Shown here: in pieces, positions 26,877 through 36,402 of the stretch
Numbering within the stretch: position 1 is the first letter of the stretch
Layout of the letters: every line of letters begins with the position of its first letter
Assembly: GCA_903850335.1 (NCBI GenBank)
Contig: CAINLJ010000251.1
Location: 1-64,000 of the forward strand
Reading direction: 5' to 3'
Origin: an uncultured Bacteroidia bacterium
GTDB lineage: Bacteria > Bacteroidota > Bacteroidia > Bacteroidales > Prolixibacteraceae
DNA length: 64,000 bases
Position numbers and translations under genes: made by a program
The notes under the pieces: model-generated
What the model saw: only the letters and a program-made list of their open reading frames with translations
Database searches by the model: none
Told to the model about the DNA's origin: nothing

Positions 26877-28283
26877 ATGAAATCAGTTTGCCTTAACTTT
26901 CAGATACACCAACCTTTCCGGTACAGAAAATATCGCTTTTTTGATATTGGCAACGATGCTTATTATTACGATGATTTTGCAAACGAAACTTTCATGCGAA
27001 AAGTTGCCGACCTTTCATACTTGCCGGCAAATAAAATCATACTCGAACAAATACTTAAATACAAGGGTAAGTTCAAGGTAACTTACTCATTGTCAGGAGT
27101 AGTTATCGACCAGTTTAAATTATATGCACCTGAAGTCATCGAATCATTCGCTAAACTTGCCGCAACAGGTTGCGTGGAGTTTCTCTCTGAGACCTACGCC
27201 AATTCAATGGTGTCGTTGAATGATAAGGACTTATTCGAATCACAGGTTAAGGCCCATGATGACCTTATCGAAGAGCTCTTCGGTCAAAGGCCTAAAGTAT
27301 TTAGAAACACAGAATTAATATATTCGGACGAGTTGGGTGACATGGTTCAGAAGATAGGCTTTGAAGCTATGATTACCGAAGGTGCCAAGCATGTGCTGGG
27401 ATGGAAAAGTCCTAACTATTTATATTGCAATGGATTAAATCCAAGGCTTAAAGTATTGATGCGTAATTTCCGTTTCAGCGATGATCTTTCATTCAGATTC
27501 GGCAATAAAGCCTGGAATGAGTATCCGCTCACTGCCGAGAAATATGCCGGTTGGATGGCCAGCCTTCCTAAACAGGAGGAGGTAGTTAACGTGTTTATTA
27601 ATTATGAAACTTTTGGTCAGCTTCAAAAGAAAAACTCCGGAATATTCGATTTCCTGAAAAACCTGCCGGGAGCCATTCTTAAAAGCGGAGAGCTTCAATT
27701 TTCCACCCCGTCGGAAGTGGTTGCCAATCTTCAGCCAGTTTCTGCCGTCCATGTTCTATATCCAATATCATGGGCCGACGAGGAACGTGATCTCTCAGCA
27801 TGGTTAGGGAATGAGTTACAAAAGGAGGCATTTGATAAACTATACCAGCTTAAAGGCAGAATGAATATTTGCACCGATGCAACTTTGCTCAAAGACTGGG
27901 ATTATCTTCAGACAATTGATCATTTCTATTACATGTGTACCAAATTCTTCTCTGATGGTGAGGTTCATAAATATTTTAACCCATATAATACACCATACGA
28001 GGCATTTATAAACTACATGAATATCCTGAGTGATTTCAAGATTCGTCTGAACGCGATAGTTCCTGAAAGTGCAAAAGATCAGGAAATCACAAATCTCAAG
28101 GAACTTGTAAATGCAAAGACTAAGAAATTAGAACTTACCGAAGCTGAACTGAAGAAAGTTAAGAAGGAGATGTCTATTGTTAAACTTTCACAAAGTAAGA
28201 TATCTACCCCAGCTAAATCTGATACAATAATAGAAGCTTCTAAAACTGAGCCGAAAAAAAGAACACCTAAAGAGAAAAAATAA
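26877..28283 (+). CDS. GH57 alpha-amylase-like protein with substituted catalytic Asp
   Basis: The 468-residue protein has GH57 region 1 HQP (11-13), region 2 GCVEFLSETYANS (from 98), and region 3 FRNTELIYSDEL with the candidate nucleophile Glu146. Region 4 reads FINYETFG (240-247). At the general acid/base position, where GH57 enzymes have Asp, this protein has Asn242. A basic, coiled-coil-like tail runs from about 395 to 468 and ends in a Lys-rich segment. The family makes or trims alpha-glucan, and the glycogen context is clear. Activity is uncertain: it may be an inactive GH57-like protein or use another acid. Confidence 0.85.
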   Translation: MKSVCLNFQIHQPFRYRKYRFFDIGNDAYYYDDFANETFMRKVADLSYLPANKIILEQILKYKGKFKVTYSLSGVVIDQFKLYAPEVIESFAKLAATGCVEFLSETYANSMVSLNDKDLFESQVKAHDDLIEELFGQRPKVFRNTELIYSDELGDMVQKIGFEAMITEGAKHVLGWKSPNYLYCNGLNPRLKVLMRNFRFSDDLSFRFGNKAWNEYPLTAEKYAGWMASLPKQEEVVNVFINYETFGQLQKKNSGIFDFLKNLPGAILKSGELQFSTPSEVVANLQPVSAVHVLYPISWADEERDLSAWLGNELQKEAFDKLYQLKGRMNICTDATLLKDWDYLQTIDHFYYMCTKFFSDGEVHKYFNPYNTPYEAFINYMNILSDFKIRLNAIVPESAKDQEITNLKELVNAKTKKLELTEAELKKVKKEMSIVKLSQSKISTPAKSDTIIEASKTEPKKRTPKEKK

Positions 28284-28298
28284 ATAACCTCTTACTGT

Positions 28299-29210
28299 AT
28301 GAGTATGAAGGGCATCGCCGTTATCGGAAGTAGTAATACCGATATGGTTATAAAAACAACCCGTTTACCTGCACCCGGAGAAACAATTCTCGGAGGAAGC
28401 TTCTTTATGAATCCCGGGGGAAAGGGTGCAAATCAGGCTGTTGCTGCTGCCCGACTCGGAGGTAAGGTAAGTCTGATCGCCAAAACAGGTGATGACTTAT
28501 TCGGAAGAAAAGCCCGTCAAATTTTTGAAGAAGATCAAATAAATACAAATTATTTGGTTACCGACAACCTTCATCCGTCGGGCATAGCGTTGATCACTGT
28601 GGATGCACATGGAGAAAATTGCATTGTCGTCGCCCCGGGTTCAAACAGCTATCTGGATTATAGCGATATTGAAAATGCCCGCACTGAGATTCTTGCCTCC
28701 AAAATAGTATTAATGCAGCTCGAAATTCCAATTGAAAGTGTTGAATATGCTGCATCCATGGCACATAAGGCGGGAATTAAAGTTATTTTAAATCCGGCTC
28801 CTGCTGCTAAAATTCCGGATGAACTTATGTCAAAATTGTATATGATCACTCCAAATGAAACGGAAGCTGAACTCATTTCGGGGATTCCTGTATTGGATTC
28901 CGAATCTGCGGTTCATGCTGCCCGCAGTCTGTGTGAACGGGGTGTGAAAGTGGTTATTATAACTCTTGGAAGTAAAGGAGCACTTTTGTATACAGAAGGA
29001 AAAGCAACAATTATCACTGCGCCCCAAGTTGAAGCTTTGGATACAACCGCTGCGGGTGATGTTTTTAATGGGGCCATTGCAGTTGCTGTTGCCGAAGACA
29101 TGTCTCTTGAAAACGCAGTCGCATTTGCCTGTGAAGCTGCCTCAATTTCGGTAACCCGGATGGGAGCTCAGGCTTCGGCACCTTACCGGAATGAACTATA
29201 TAAAGACTAA
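28299..29210 (+). CDS. rbsK: Ribokinase
   Basis: The 303-residue PfkB-family sugar kinase has the N-terminal motif NPGGKGANQAVAAARLGG (about 37-54). NPAPA at mid-length fits ribokinases, and the catalytic Asp sits in TTAAGDVFNGA near the C-terminus. It phosphorylates ribose to ribose 5-phosphate in the cytosol. It begins 15 bases after the GH57 gene, but its function ties it to the three genes downstream. An alternative start two codons later (ATG at 28305) is possible. Confidence 0.9.
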   Translation: MSMKGIAVIGSSNTDMVIKTTRLPAPGETILGGSFFMNPGGKGANQAVAAARLGGKVSLIAKTGDDLFGRKARQIFEEDQINTNYLVTDNLHPSGIALITVDAHGENCIVVAPGSNSYLDYSDIENARTEILASKIVLMQLEIPIESVEYAASMAHKAGIKVILNPAPAAKIPDELMSKLYMITPNETEAELISGIPVLDSESAVHAARSLCERGVKVVIITLGSKGALLYTEGKATIITAPQVEALDTTAAGDVFNGAIAVAVAEDMSLENAVAFACEAASISVTRMGAQASAPYRNELYKD

Positions 29211-29298
29211 ACTATCAAATTGGTGGTTTCCTGAGTTTTCGAAACGATTCTAAACATAAAATCTGAACTCAAAATTATAAATTGAGATTTATAAACAC

Positions 29299-30921
29299 AT
29301 GAAACTAACTGCTCTGATCATTTGCCTTGGGTTGGTTGTTTTAACAGGAAGAACCCAACCATCCATTAAAAATTCACGAACAATTTCTGCAGAAGTGCTC
29401 AAAGATAAGATCTCAGGGGGCTGGGCCGGCAAGATGCTGGGAGTAACCTATGGAGCGCCTGTCGAATTCAGGGCGCTCTGCAAAACCTTTGAAGATCCGA
29501 TCACCTGGGTTCCTAAAGACGTGATTGGCTCAAAAGAGCAGGATGATCTTTATGTCCAGCTTACATTCCTGATGACGATGGATAAATACGGGATTGATGC
29601 CCCTGCAAAAAAGTTCCAGGAACAATTTGCAAAGGCAGGATATATGCTTTGGCATGCTAATGTCCAGGCGCGTAAAAACTATTTTGACAGTATTTTCCCT
29701 CCGAAATCCGGACACCCTGACTACAATCTTCATGCTGACGATATTGATTTTCAGATTGAAGCAGATTATATCGGATTTATGTGTCCCGGGATGCCCCAGA
29801 CTGCCAGAAAACTTGCAAACAAAGTTGGTCATATCATGAACTACGGCGACGGTGTTTATGGTGGTATTTTTATTGGTGCCTTATATTCTCAGGCCTACTT
29901 CGAGAATGATATTTCGAAATTAGTCAGGAAAGCGCTCCTTTCCATTCCCGCAGAGAGTGATTATGCTAAAATTGTGAATGATGTAATCCTCCTGCACCAA
30001 CATTATCCTTCCGACTGGCGTGCATCCTGGAAAGAACTTGAAGCCAAATGGGGAAGCGTTCATATTTGCGAAGCCGGTGCTCCGTTTAATATAGACGCCA
30101 AACTCAATGGAGCCTATGTTGTGATGGGATTGCTTTATGGAGGAGGAGAGCCTCTGAAAACTATGGAAATTACAGCTCGCTGCGGTCAGGATGCTGATTG
30201 TAATCCCTCTAATGCAATGGCAGTTCTGGGAGTTATAAAAGGGCTAAGCGGATTACCCGGGGATTATCGCAAAGCAGTTCAAAACATGGGTGATACTCTT
30301 TTCATTTTCACGAATTACTCTTTCAATAAAGCTGTTTCTCAAACAATTAAATATGCCAAAGAACTTGCCATTCAAAATGGAGGTGCCGCTACGGATAGCG
30401 AATTAAAAATTAAGGTTCAGAACCCTCAACCTTACACTCCCGAAATTGCTTTCCCCAAACTGGTTGCCGATCACAGGATAACAGTTTTTGAAAAAGATGG
30501 ATGGCAGTTTAAAGGGACATGGGCCACCTATAATACAAATAACGAAGACAATAACAATAAGCTTTACGACGAAGCTAAATTTAGCAGTAACCCAGGCGAT
30601 GAAGCAAGCCTGAATTTTGAGGGTACCGGAATCTCAATTTGCGGAAACTGGCACAGGGAGTGCGGAAAAGCAGACATCTATATCGATGGAAAGTTGAAAC
30701 GAACTATCGATGAATATTTCTGGTTTGCCAATCAAACGCACAACGATATGGATCTTTATCACGTTACAAATCTTAAACCCGGTAAACACACCGTTAAAGT
30801 GATTGTCAAAGGGGAGAAACGACCAGAAGCAACAGAAGCCGCTTTCTACCTTACAAAAGCCATAATCTTTAAAACAGCAGACAAAAGAAATGAGAACTTT
30901 AAGTTCACATTTCAAAAGTAA
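29299..30921 (+). CDS. Exported ADP-ribosylglycohydrolase family protein
   Basis: The 540-residue protein has an N-terminal signal peptide (about 1-19, ending GRT-Q). The ADP-ribosylglycohydrolase domain (about 30-360) has KISGGWAGKMLGVTYG and KEQDDLYVQL. Its ARCGQDADCNPSNAMAVLG segment corresponds to the metal-binding GGDxDT motif. The C-terminal region (about 390-535) looks like a beta-sandwich sugar-binding domain. The family releases ADP-ribose from conjugates, and some exported members act on ribosides. It follows ribokinase by 88 bases and precedes a nucleoside hydrolase gene, suggesting ribose scavenging. Confidence 0.85.
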   Translation: MKLTALIICLGLVVLTGRTQPSIKNSRTISAEVLKDKISGGWAGKMLGVTYGAPVEFRALCKTFEDPITWVPKDVIGSKEQDDLYVQLTFLMTMDKYGIDAPAKKFQEQFAKAGYMLWHANVQARKNYFDSIFPPKSGHPDYNLHADDIDFQIEADYIGFMCPGMPQTARKLANKVGHIMNYGDGVYGGIFIGALYSQAYFENDISKLVRKALLSIPAESDYAKIVNDVILLHQHYPSDWRASWKELEAKWGSVHICEAGAPFNIDAKLNGAYVVMGLLYGGGEPLKTMEITARCGQDADCNPSNAMAVLGVIKGLSGLPGDYRKAVQNMGDTLFIFTNYSFNKAVSQTIKYAKELAIQNGGAATDSELKIKVQNPQPYTPEIAFPKLVADHRITVFEKDGWQFKGTWATYNTNNEDNNNKLYDEAKFSSNPGDEASLNFEGTGISICGNWHRECGKADIYIDGKLKRTIDEYFWFANQTHNDMDLYHVTNLKPGKHTVKVIVKGEKRPEATEAAFYLTKAIIFKTADKRNENFKFTFQK

Positions 30922-30961
30922 AGAATCATTTGAATAGTAATCACTCCATTTGTAACTCAAA

Positions 30962-31954
30962 ATGATACCGAAATTTTTAGTGCCTGTTGTAATTCTATTA
31001 TTGATTTCGTGCCACTTACCAAAATCGTCATCGAACATCCCTGTAAAAATCATCTTCGATAGTGATATGGGTCCTGACTATGACGATGTGGGTGCACTTA
31101 CGATGTTGCATGCCTTTGCTGACAGCGGTAAAGCTGAAATCCTTGCGACGATGGCTTCGAATAATTATGCCCTCGTTGCACCTTGTCTCAATGTAATAAA
31201 TACCTATTACGGAAGGGCTGACATTCCGGTCGGGTCACCAAAGACACATGGTGTGAATATTGGTTGCAGCCAGCACTGGACTGATTCATTGGTTGTTTCT
31301 TTTCCACATAAATTAAAATCAAATTCGGATGCACAGGATGCGGTACTGCTCTATCGAAAAATACTAACCTTGCAACCGGATACTTCTCTCACAATTGTAA
31401 CAGTTGGGTTTCTTACCAATTTAAATGATCTCCTTAAGTCACAACCCGATATGATATCACCTCTAAACGGTAAAGACCTGGTTAGAACGAAGGTTAAAAA
31501 GCTTGTTTCGATGGCAGGTAAATTTCCTGAGGGTTGGGAGTTTAATGTGAAAGAAGATTCAACCTCTTCAAAATATGTCTTCGATAATTGGCCCACTCAA
31601 ATCATCCTGAGCGGGTTTGAAATCGGGGAGAAGATATTCACCGGTAAAAAACTGATATCCAATAATCTGAAGAGTCCTGCCCATATGGCTTTCAGGATTG
31701 CAATTCCCCTGGCGCCTGAAGATAAAAACGGGAGGATGAGCTGGGATGAAACTGCCGTTTTGACTGCCGTAAATGGAGCTTCTTGTGGATTCGGAGAAGT
31801 GCCGGGAAAGATGATTGCAGAACCTTCGGGATATAACCGATGGAATAATGATAAACAGGGACCTCATACCTATCTTACTTTTAAGAAATCCCCTGAAGAG
31901 TTGTCAGGAATTATTGAAAAATATATCATGGTTGACGTGGTAATAAAAAAATAG
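30962..31954 (+). CDS. Nucleoside hydrolase lipoprotein
   Basis: The 330-residue protein has a lipobox LISC (Cys17). The calcium-binding N-terminal motif reads IIFDSDMGPDYDDVGAL, which matches the DxDxGxDDxxAL signature of inosine-uridine-type nucleoside hydrolases. It would cleave nucleosides to base and ribose at the periplasmic or outer-membrane face. It is 40 bases after the ADP-ribosylglycohydrolase and 43 bases before the transporter, clearly the same operon. Confidence 0.9.
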   Translation: MIPKFLVPVVILLLISCHLPKSSSNIPVKIIFDSDMGPDYDDVGALTMLHAFADSGKAEILATMASNNYALVAPCLNVINTYYGRADIPVGSPKTHGVNIGCSQHWTDSLVVSFPHKLKSNSDAQDAVLLYRKILTLQPDTSLTIVTVGFLTNLNDLLKSQPDMISPLNGKDLVRTKVKKLVSMAGKFPEGWEFNVKEDSTSSKYVFDNWPTQIILSGFEIGEKIFTGKKLISNNLKSPAHMAFRIAIPLAPEDKNGRMSWDETAVLTAVNGASCGFGEVPGKMIAEPSGYNRWNNDKQGPHTYLTFKKSPEELSGIIEKYIMVDVVIKK

Positions 31955-31997
31955 CTTACCGAAAAAATTTTGATTTAAAACCAAATAACTAAATATC

Positions 31998-32996
31998 ATG
32001 TATATCGTAGAATCTTATGGAGTTGCTGTAATCCTGACAGTAATCACAATGTTATGTTGGGGATCCTGGGCCAACACTCAAAAACTAGCTGCTAAGACCT
32101 GGAGGTTCGAGCTATTTTATTGGGACTATGTTATTGGAATCTTCCTCTTTGCAGGATTATTAGGCCATACCTTGGGTAGTACCGGAAATCAGGGAATGGG
32201 ATTTGCTGAAAATCTGCACCAGGCAAACTGGTCAAGTCTTTCGGGTGCTTTGGCAGGTGGAGTAATCTTCAATCTTGCCAACATCCTTATTGTCGCAGCA
32301 ATCGCAATTGCCGGAATGTCAGTTGCCTTCCCGATAGGAATCGGCATAGCCCTGGTTCTGGGAGTCATAATTAACTATATTGCTAAACCACAAGGCGATG
32401 CATTGCTTTTGTTCAGCGGGGTTGCCCTTGTTGGAATTGCAATTATCATCGATGCAGTGGCTTACGGTAAAATGGCGGCACAGGCAAAAAAAGTTCCTGC
32501 AAAAGGTATCATAATATCCATTGCAGGGGGTATATTGATGGCAATGTTTTACCGCTTCGTAGCCGGTTCAATGGCCCCGGACCAGGTGAATCCGGAACCT
32601 GGGATGCTAACTCCCTATGCAGCAGTATTTATTTTCGCTGTAGGGATATTAATCAGCAACTTACTGTTTAACACTATTTTGATGAAAAGACCCTTCGAAG
32701 GAACTCCCGTATCTTATACCCAGTATTTTAAAGGTACTTTTAAAGAGCATTTAACGGGAATCGCCGGGGGTATGATCTGGTGTTTAGGGATGTCATTGAG
32801 TATTTTGGCAGCTAATAAAGCCGGTTTTGCTATATCTTATGGTTTAGGACAAGGAGCCACACTCATTGCTGCTCTCTGGGGAGTTTTCATCTGGAAGGAA
32901 TTTAAAAATGCTCCGGAGAAAGTTAATCCACTGCTAACAATGATGTTTATACTTTTTGTCGCAGGCCTCGGACTTATTATTCTTGCCGGGAGTTAA
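31998..32996 (+). CDS. GRP-family sugar transporter, ribose or glucose uptake-like
   Basis: The 332-residue integral membrane protein has about ten hydrophobic segments in the drug/metabolite (EamA-like) fold. The start MYIVESYGVAVILTVITMLC and the segment CWGSWANTQKLA are characteristic of the GRP/RbsU sugar transporter group. It should import a monosaccharide, with ribose implied by the neighbouring ribokinase and nucleoside hydrolase. Its stop codon interlocks with the mtaB stop on the other strand. Confidence 0.88.
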   Translation: MYIVESYGVAVILTVITMLCWGSWANTQKLAAKTWRFELFYWDYVIGIFLFAGLLGHTLGSTGNQGMGFAENLHQANWSSLSGALAGGVIFNLANILIVAAIAIAGMSVAFPIGIGIALVLGVIINYIAKPQGDALLLFSGVALVGIAIIIDAVAYGKMAAQAKKVPAKGIIISIAGGILMAMFYRFVAGSMAPDQVNPEPGMLTPYAAVFIFAVGILISNLLFNTILMKRPFEGTPVSYTQYFKGTFKEHLTGIAGGMIWCLGMSLSILAANKAGFAISYGLGQGATLIAALWGVFIWKEFKNAPEKVNPLLTMMFILFVAGLGLIILAGS

Positions 32997-34330
32997 GCGA
33001 TTATTTCACCCAGTAGGTAGCAGTCTTCATCATCACCAATTATTTCGGTAAGCTTAACTGAATGGACTGTATTCTTTTGAGCTCCTGAAGCCTTAAAACG
33101 GATCGGGATATAATGCTGTCCATAACCATTTGCTATTCCATTTGTAATTTTCTCAATTAAAACGTCCTGTGTCTTTCCGATAAAGGAGGCAAAATAGCTT
33201 ATCTGATTTTTTACTGAAAGTTCTCTTACGCTGAGTGACCGGGCGACCTTTATTTTTTCGGCTACGTGATTTTCAAGTCGTTCCGCCCGCGTCCCTTTTC
33301 GTACTGAATATTTAAAAGTATGAACATGGCTGAAGTTAAATTCCGCAACTGCCTCCATGGTTTGTTCAAATTCTTCATCTGTTTCTCCCGGAAAACCCAC
33401 AATGACATCCGTAGTGAAATTAAACTCCGGATAGACATCCCTGAATTTTTTTATTGTCCTGCGAAATTGTGTCAAATCGTACATGCGACGCATCCGAAGA
33501 AGGGTTTTATCTGATCCGCTTTGCAAACAAAGATGAAGATGAGGCATAAGCTTAGGATGAGCAAATAACTTAACAAATTCATCACCAAAACCATCAGGCT
33601 CAAGTGACGAAATACGAACCCGGAAATCACCGGGAACTTCCAGTATCATGCTCAGCAGATCCTCGAATCTCACTGTTCCATCTTCGTACCGACCAATATT
33701 TACTCCAGTAATAACCAGTTCTTTGAACCCATTCTCCACGGTCATTCGAACACTTTCCAGCACCTCTGCAACTGGCCTCGATGTTGCCCTTCCCCTTACC
33801 ATAGGAATAATGCAAAACGTGCAGTAATTATCACATCCATCCTGGATTTTTACTGCGCTACGTGTGTGGAGACTCTTACGAACAGGTTGATATCTAAATA
33901 CATCCTGAGGTAACTGATCGGGATGAACAATCTCGCCTGAGAAATGGGCATCCACAAGAGTAAGAATTGAACTCTTGCGGTTATTTTCAACGACGAAAGT
34001 AATATTTTCCTGACTTTCAAGCTTCTGTTTGAAATTATTTGCCATACAGCCGGTAACAACTACAACAGCATTTTTTGCCTTTCGGGCTGTCTGACTAATG
34101 ACTGATCTTGATTTCTGATCACTTTGGTTCGTCACCGTACAGGTGTTGACAATAACCACGTCGGGTTCAGCATTATAATCTACCAATTCATAACCCGCCT
34201 GACTAAAATCCGTGACAAGAGCATCCGTTTCATATTGGTTAAGCCTGCATCCCAGGGTTTTAAAAGCAACGGTCTTATTGTTGTTCTTAACCACAGATAA
34301 ATCTTCGGCTTTAATTTGGAGTGCACTCAT
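32993..34330 (-). CDS. mtaB: tRNA t6A37 methylthiotransferase MtaB
   Basis: The 445-residue radical SAM enzyme converts t6A37 to ms2t6A37 in tRNA. Auxiliary-cluster cysteines are Cys28 (KTLGCRLNQYE), Cys64 (NTCTV) and Cys95. The radical SAM motif is CDNYCTFC (166-173), and the C-terminal TRAM region follows. KTLGCRLNQ distinguishes MtaB from MiaB and RimO. It starts 3 bases after the miaB stop, so the pair is an operon. Confidence 0.94.
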   Translation of the reverse strand: MSALQIKAEDLSVVKNNNKTVAFKTLGCRLNQYETDALVTDFSQAGYELVDYNAEPDVVIVNTCTVTNQSDQKSRSVISQTARKAKNAVVVVTGCMANNFKQKLESQENITFVVENNRKSSILTLVDAHFSGEIVHPDQLPQDVFRYQPVRKSLHTRSAVKIQDGCDNYCTFCIIPMVRGRATSRPVAEVLESVRMTVENGFKELVITGVNIGRYEDGTVRFEDLLSMILEVPGDFRVRISSLEPDGFGDEFVKLFAHPKLMPHLHLCLQSGSDKTLLRMRRMYDLTQFRRTIKKFRDVYPEFNFTTDVIVGFPGETDEEFEQTMEAVAEFNFSHVHTFKYSVRKGTRAERLENHVAEKIKVARSLSVRELSVKNQISYFASFIGKTQDVLIEKITNGIANGYGQHYIPIRFKASGAQKNTVHSVKLTEIIGDDEDCYLLGEIIA

Positions 34331-34333
34331 AAA

Positions 34334-35668
34334 TTAAATATTTACAACTTCACCACTTATTGAAAGAGGAACAGCTGACGTGATTTTTACATTCACAATT
34401 TTCCCCATTAATGTAGCATCATTACGATCAAGACGAACGTTTATTTTCCCCTCAGTAAGGCCGGTAGAAAACCCGGTTTTACGGTCGGTCCCATTAACAA
34501 GAACACGAACTATTTGACCCTTAAGTGATTCATTGTATTCAAGAGAACAGCTCTTCAAAACCTCTGACAGACGGTGTAACCGGTCTTTCTTATCGTTTGC
34601 CGACACTTCGTCTTCCCATCTAAAACTTGCAGCACCTGGCCTTGGAGAATACATTGCAATATAAGCCATATTGAATTTGAACTCTTCGAAAGCCGTGACT
34701 GTATTTTGAAATTCCGTTTCTCCCTCTCCGGTAAACCCAACAATGATATCAGTGAATAAAGTTGCTTGTGGAATCAACTCTCTGATATCATTAACGATGC
34801 GACGATATTTTTCCATAGAATGCCTGCGGTTCATCTTTATCAGAACCCGTTCGTCACCACTCTGCATTGGAAGATGGACCTGCTTAGCCAGACAATCATA
34901 GGCGGATATTACTTCAATTACCTCGCGATTCATATCCTGAGGGTGTGGTGAGGTAAAATAGATCCAAAATTCTTGATCAGAGGATTTTCCATATTCACCA
35001 ATCTGTCTCAGGAGTTCGGCAAAGGTTATCTCCTCTCCCTTCTTGTCCAGTCCGTATGAGTTAACATTTTGGCCAAGAAGGGTGATCGATTTATACCCCT
35101 GAGCGACAAGATGCTGCACCTCGTCAAGAATTTCTTCAGAAGGACGTGATACTTCACGGCCACGCGTATAGGGAACTGCACAAAAAGTACAAAATTTATC
35201 GCATCCGTTCTGGATTGGCACAAATGCCTCATAAGTAGACTGATACTTGGGCTTAATATGCCACATAGCTGCAATATGCTCATTTTTAGGCATTATCGGC
35301 TCTCTGGATTTAAGTCCGGCAGGAGTGACAACACCATATTCGCTTATCATATCAGGGAACTGACCCAGCTCGCTCATCGGAAATATCAGGTCGAATGTCT
35401 TAAGAAATTTCTCCTTATCAGCCGGAAGAAGACAGCCTGAAACAAAAGTGATTAGGTTACGCTTATTTTTCCATCTGTTCCATTGAGCAATCTTATTATA
35501 CACCTTGTCAATAGGTTTTTGACGAACAGAACAGGCCAGGATACCCAATAGGTTGGCATCTTCCTCATTATCTGTACGTTCATATCCCATTCCTTCGAGC
35601 ACTGAACTTACCCGCTCGCTATCCGAGATATTCATCTGGCATCCCAATGTAATCAAGTGGTACTTCAT
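34334..35668 (-). CDS. miaB: MiaB-family tRNA methylthiotransferase
   Basis: The 444-residue radical SAM protein starts MKYHLITLGCQMN. Auxiliary cysteines are 10, 46 and 79, and the radical SAM cluster is CDKFCTFC (156-163) followed by RGREVSRP. A C-terminal TRAM domain is present. The second cysteine motif reads ACSVRQK, slightly unlike the usual NTCSIR of MiaB. MiaB methylthiolates i6A37 of tRNA. It is 53 bases after the ferredoxin reductase-like gene on the same strand. Confidence 0.88.
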   Translation of the reverse strand: MKYHLITLGCQMNISDSERVSSVLEGMGYERTDNEEDANLLGILACSVRQKPIDKVYNKIAQWNRWKNKRNLITFVSGCLLPADKEKFLKTFDLIFPMSELGQFPDMISEYGVVTPAGLKSREPIMPKNEHIAAMWHIKPKYQSTYEAFVPIQNGCDKFCTFCAVPYTRGREVSRPSEEILDEVQHLVAQGYKSITLLGQNVNSYGLDKKGEEITFAELLRQIGEYGKSSDQEFWIYFTSPHPQDMNREVIEVISAYDCLAKQVHLPMQSGDERVLIKMNRRHSMEKYRRIVNDIRELIPQATLFTDIIVGFTGEGETEFQNTVTAFEEFKFNMAYIAMYSPRPGAASFRWEDEVSANDKKDRLHRLSEVLKSCSLEYNESLKGQIVRVLVNGTDRKTGFSTGLTEGKINVRLDRNDATLMGKIVNVKITSAVPLSISGEVVNI

Positions 35669-35721
35669 TTAAACTAATATTTTAATTTGCCAACAGCCGC
35701 AAACCAGCTGCCAGTTGCCTA

Positions 35722-36402
35722 TTAAAAATAAACCTCGCAATGAATCTGATCACGATCAAACCCTTTTTCTTTTAATATTTCCAGTGCTTCAAAAATCATG
35801 TTGCTGTTTCCACACAGATCAAACTGAGTCTCAGGAGCAAATGTGCATGACTTTAAATAACTTGTCAGCCGCCCGTGATAAGTTCCTTTATTATCTCTGC
35901 TTGTGCAAACTACATACCGGTTGCTTTCATATTCGTGACTGTCATAAGCTTCAATGGAATACCGGACACCGTGAATTAGTGTATAATCGATATCAGGAAA
36001 TGTACGAACTATACTTCGAAAGGGAGCAATACCTGTTCCACTGGCAATAAATACAAATTTGCCTGTTTTCGCATTCTCCGGTTCCATGCCAAATTTCCCA
36101 AACGGACCATGTACCTCAACCATTCTCCCGGCTTTTAGTCTGCGTAATTGAGGTGTGAAATAACCATTCTCAACTTCTTTCACAAGAACCTCAAGATTTT
36201 CATCGTTCTCGCCGCTATAAATTGAGTATTCCCGGCTTTGATTGCCTCCTACAATACCAAGCGAAATATGTTGTCCGGCTTTAAAGGCAAACCGTGCCTT
36301 AGGTAATTTAATCGAGAAAGTATTACCTGTCAATTGCCTGATCTCTTCTACTTTATAAAAGCTCTCGTCCATTTTCATGTCGGGCCTCAACAAACTCATC
36401 AT
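35722..36402 (-). CDS. Ferredoxin/flavodoxin-NADP reductase-like flavoprotein (copy A)
   Basis: The 226-residue two-domain flavoprotein has the FAD-binding REYS motif (57-60) and the NAD(P)-binding GTGIAPF (122-128). It has the C-terminal aromatic ending EVYF that stacks on FAD in FNR-type enzymes. No 2Fe-2S domain is present. It transfers electrons between NAD(P)H and ferredoxin, flavodoxin or a methylthiotransferase partner. It sits directly upstream of miaB and mtaB, radical SAM enzymes that need reducing power. Several Met codons near the N-terminus leave the exact start open. Confidence 0.88.
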   Translation of the reverse strand: MMSLLRPDMKMDESFYKVEEIRQLTGNTFSIKLPKARFAFKAGQHISLGIVGGNQSREYSIYSGENDENLEVLVKEVENGYFTPQLRRLKAGRMVEVHGPFGKFGMEPENAKTGKFVFIASGTGIAPFRSIVRTFPDIDYTLIHGVRYSIEAYDSHEYESNRYVVCTSRDNKGTYHGRLTSYLKSCTFAPETQFDLCGNSNMIFEALEILKEKGFDRDQIHCEVYF

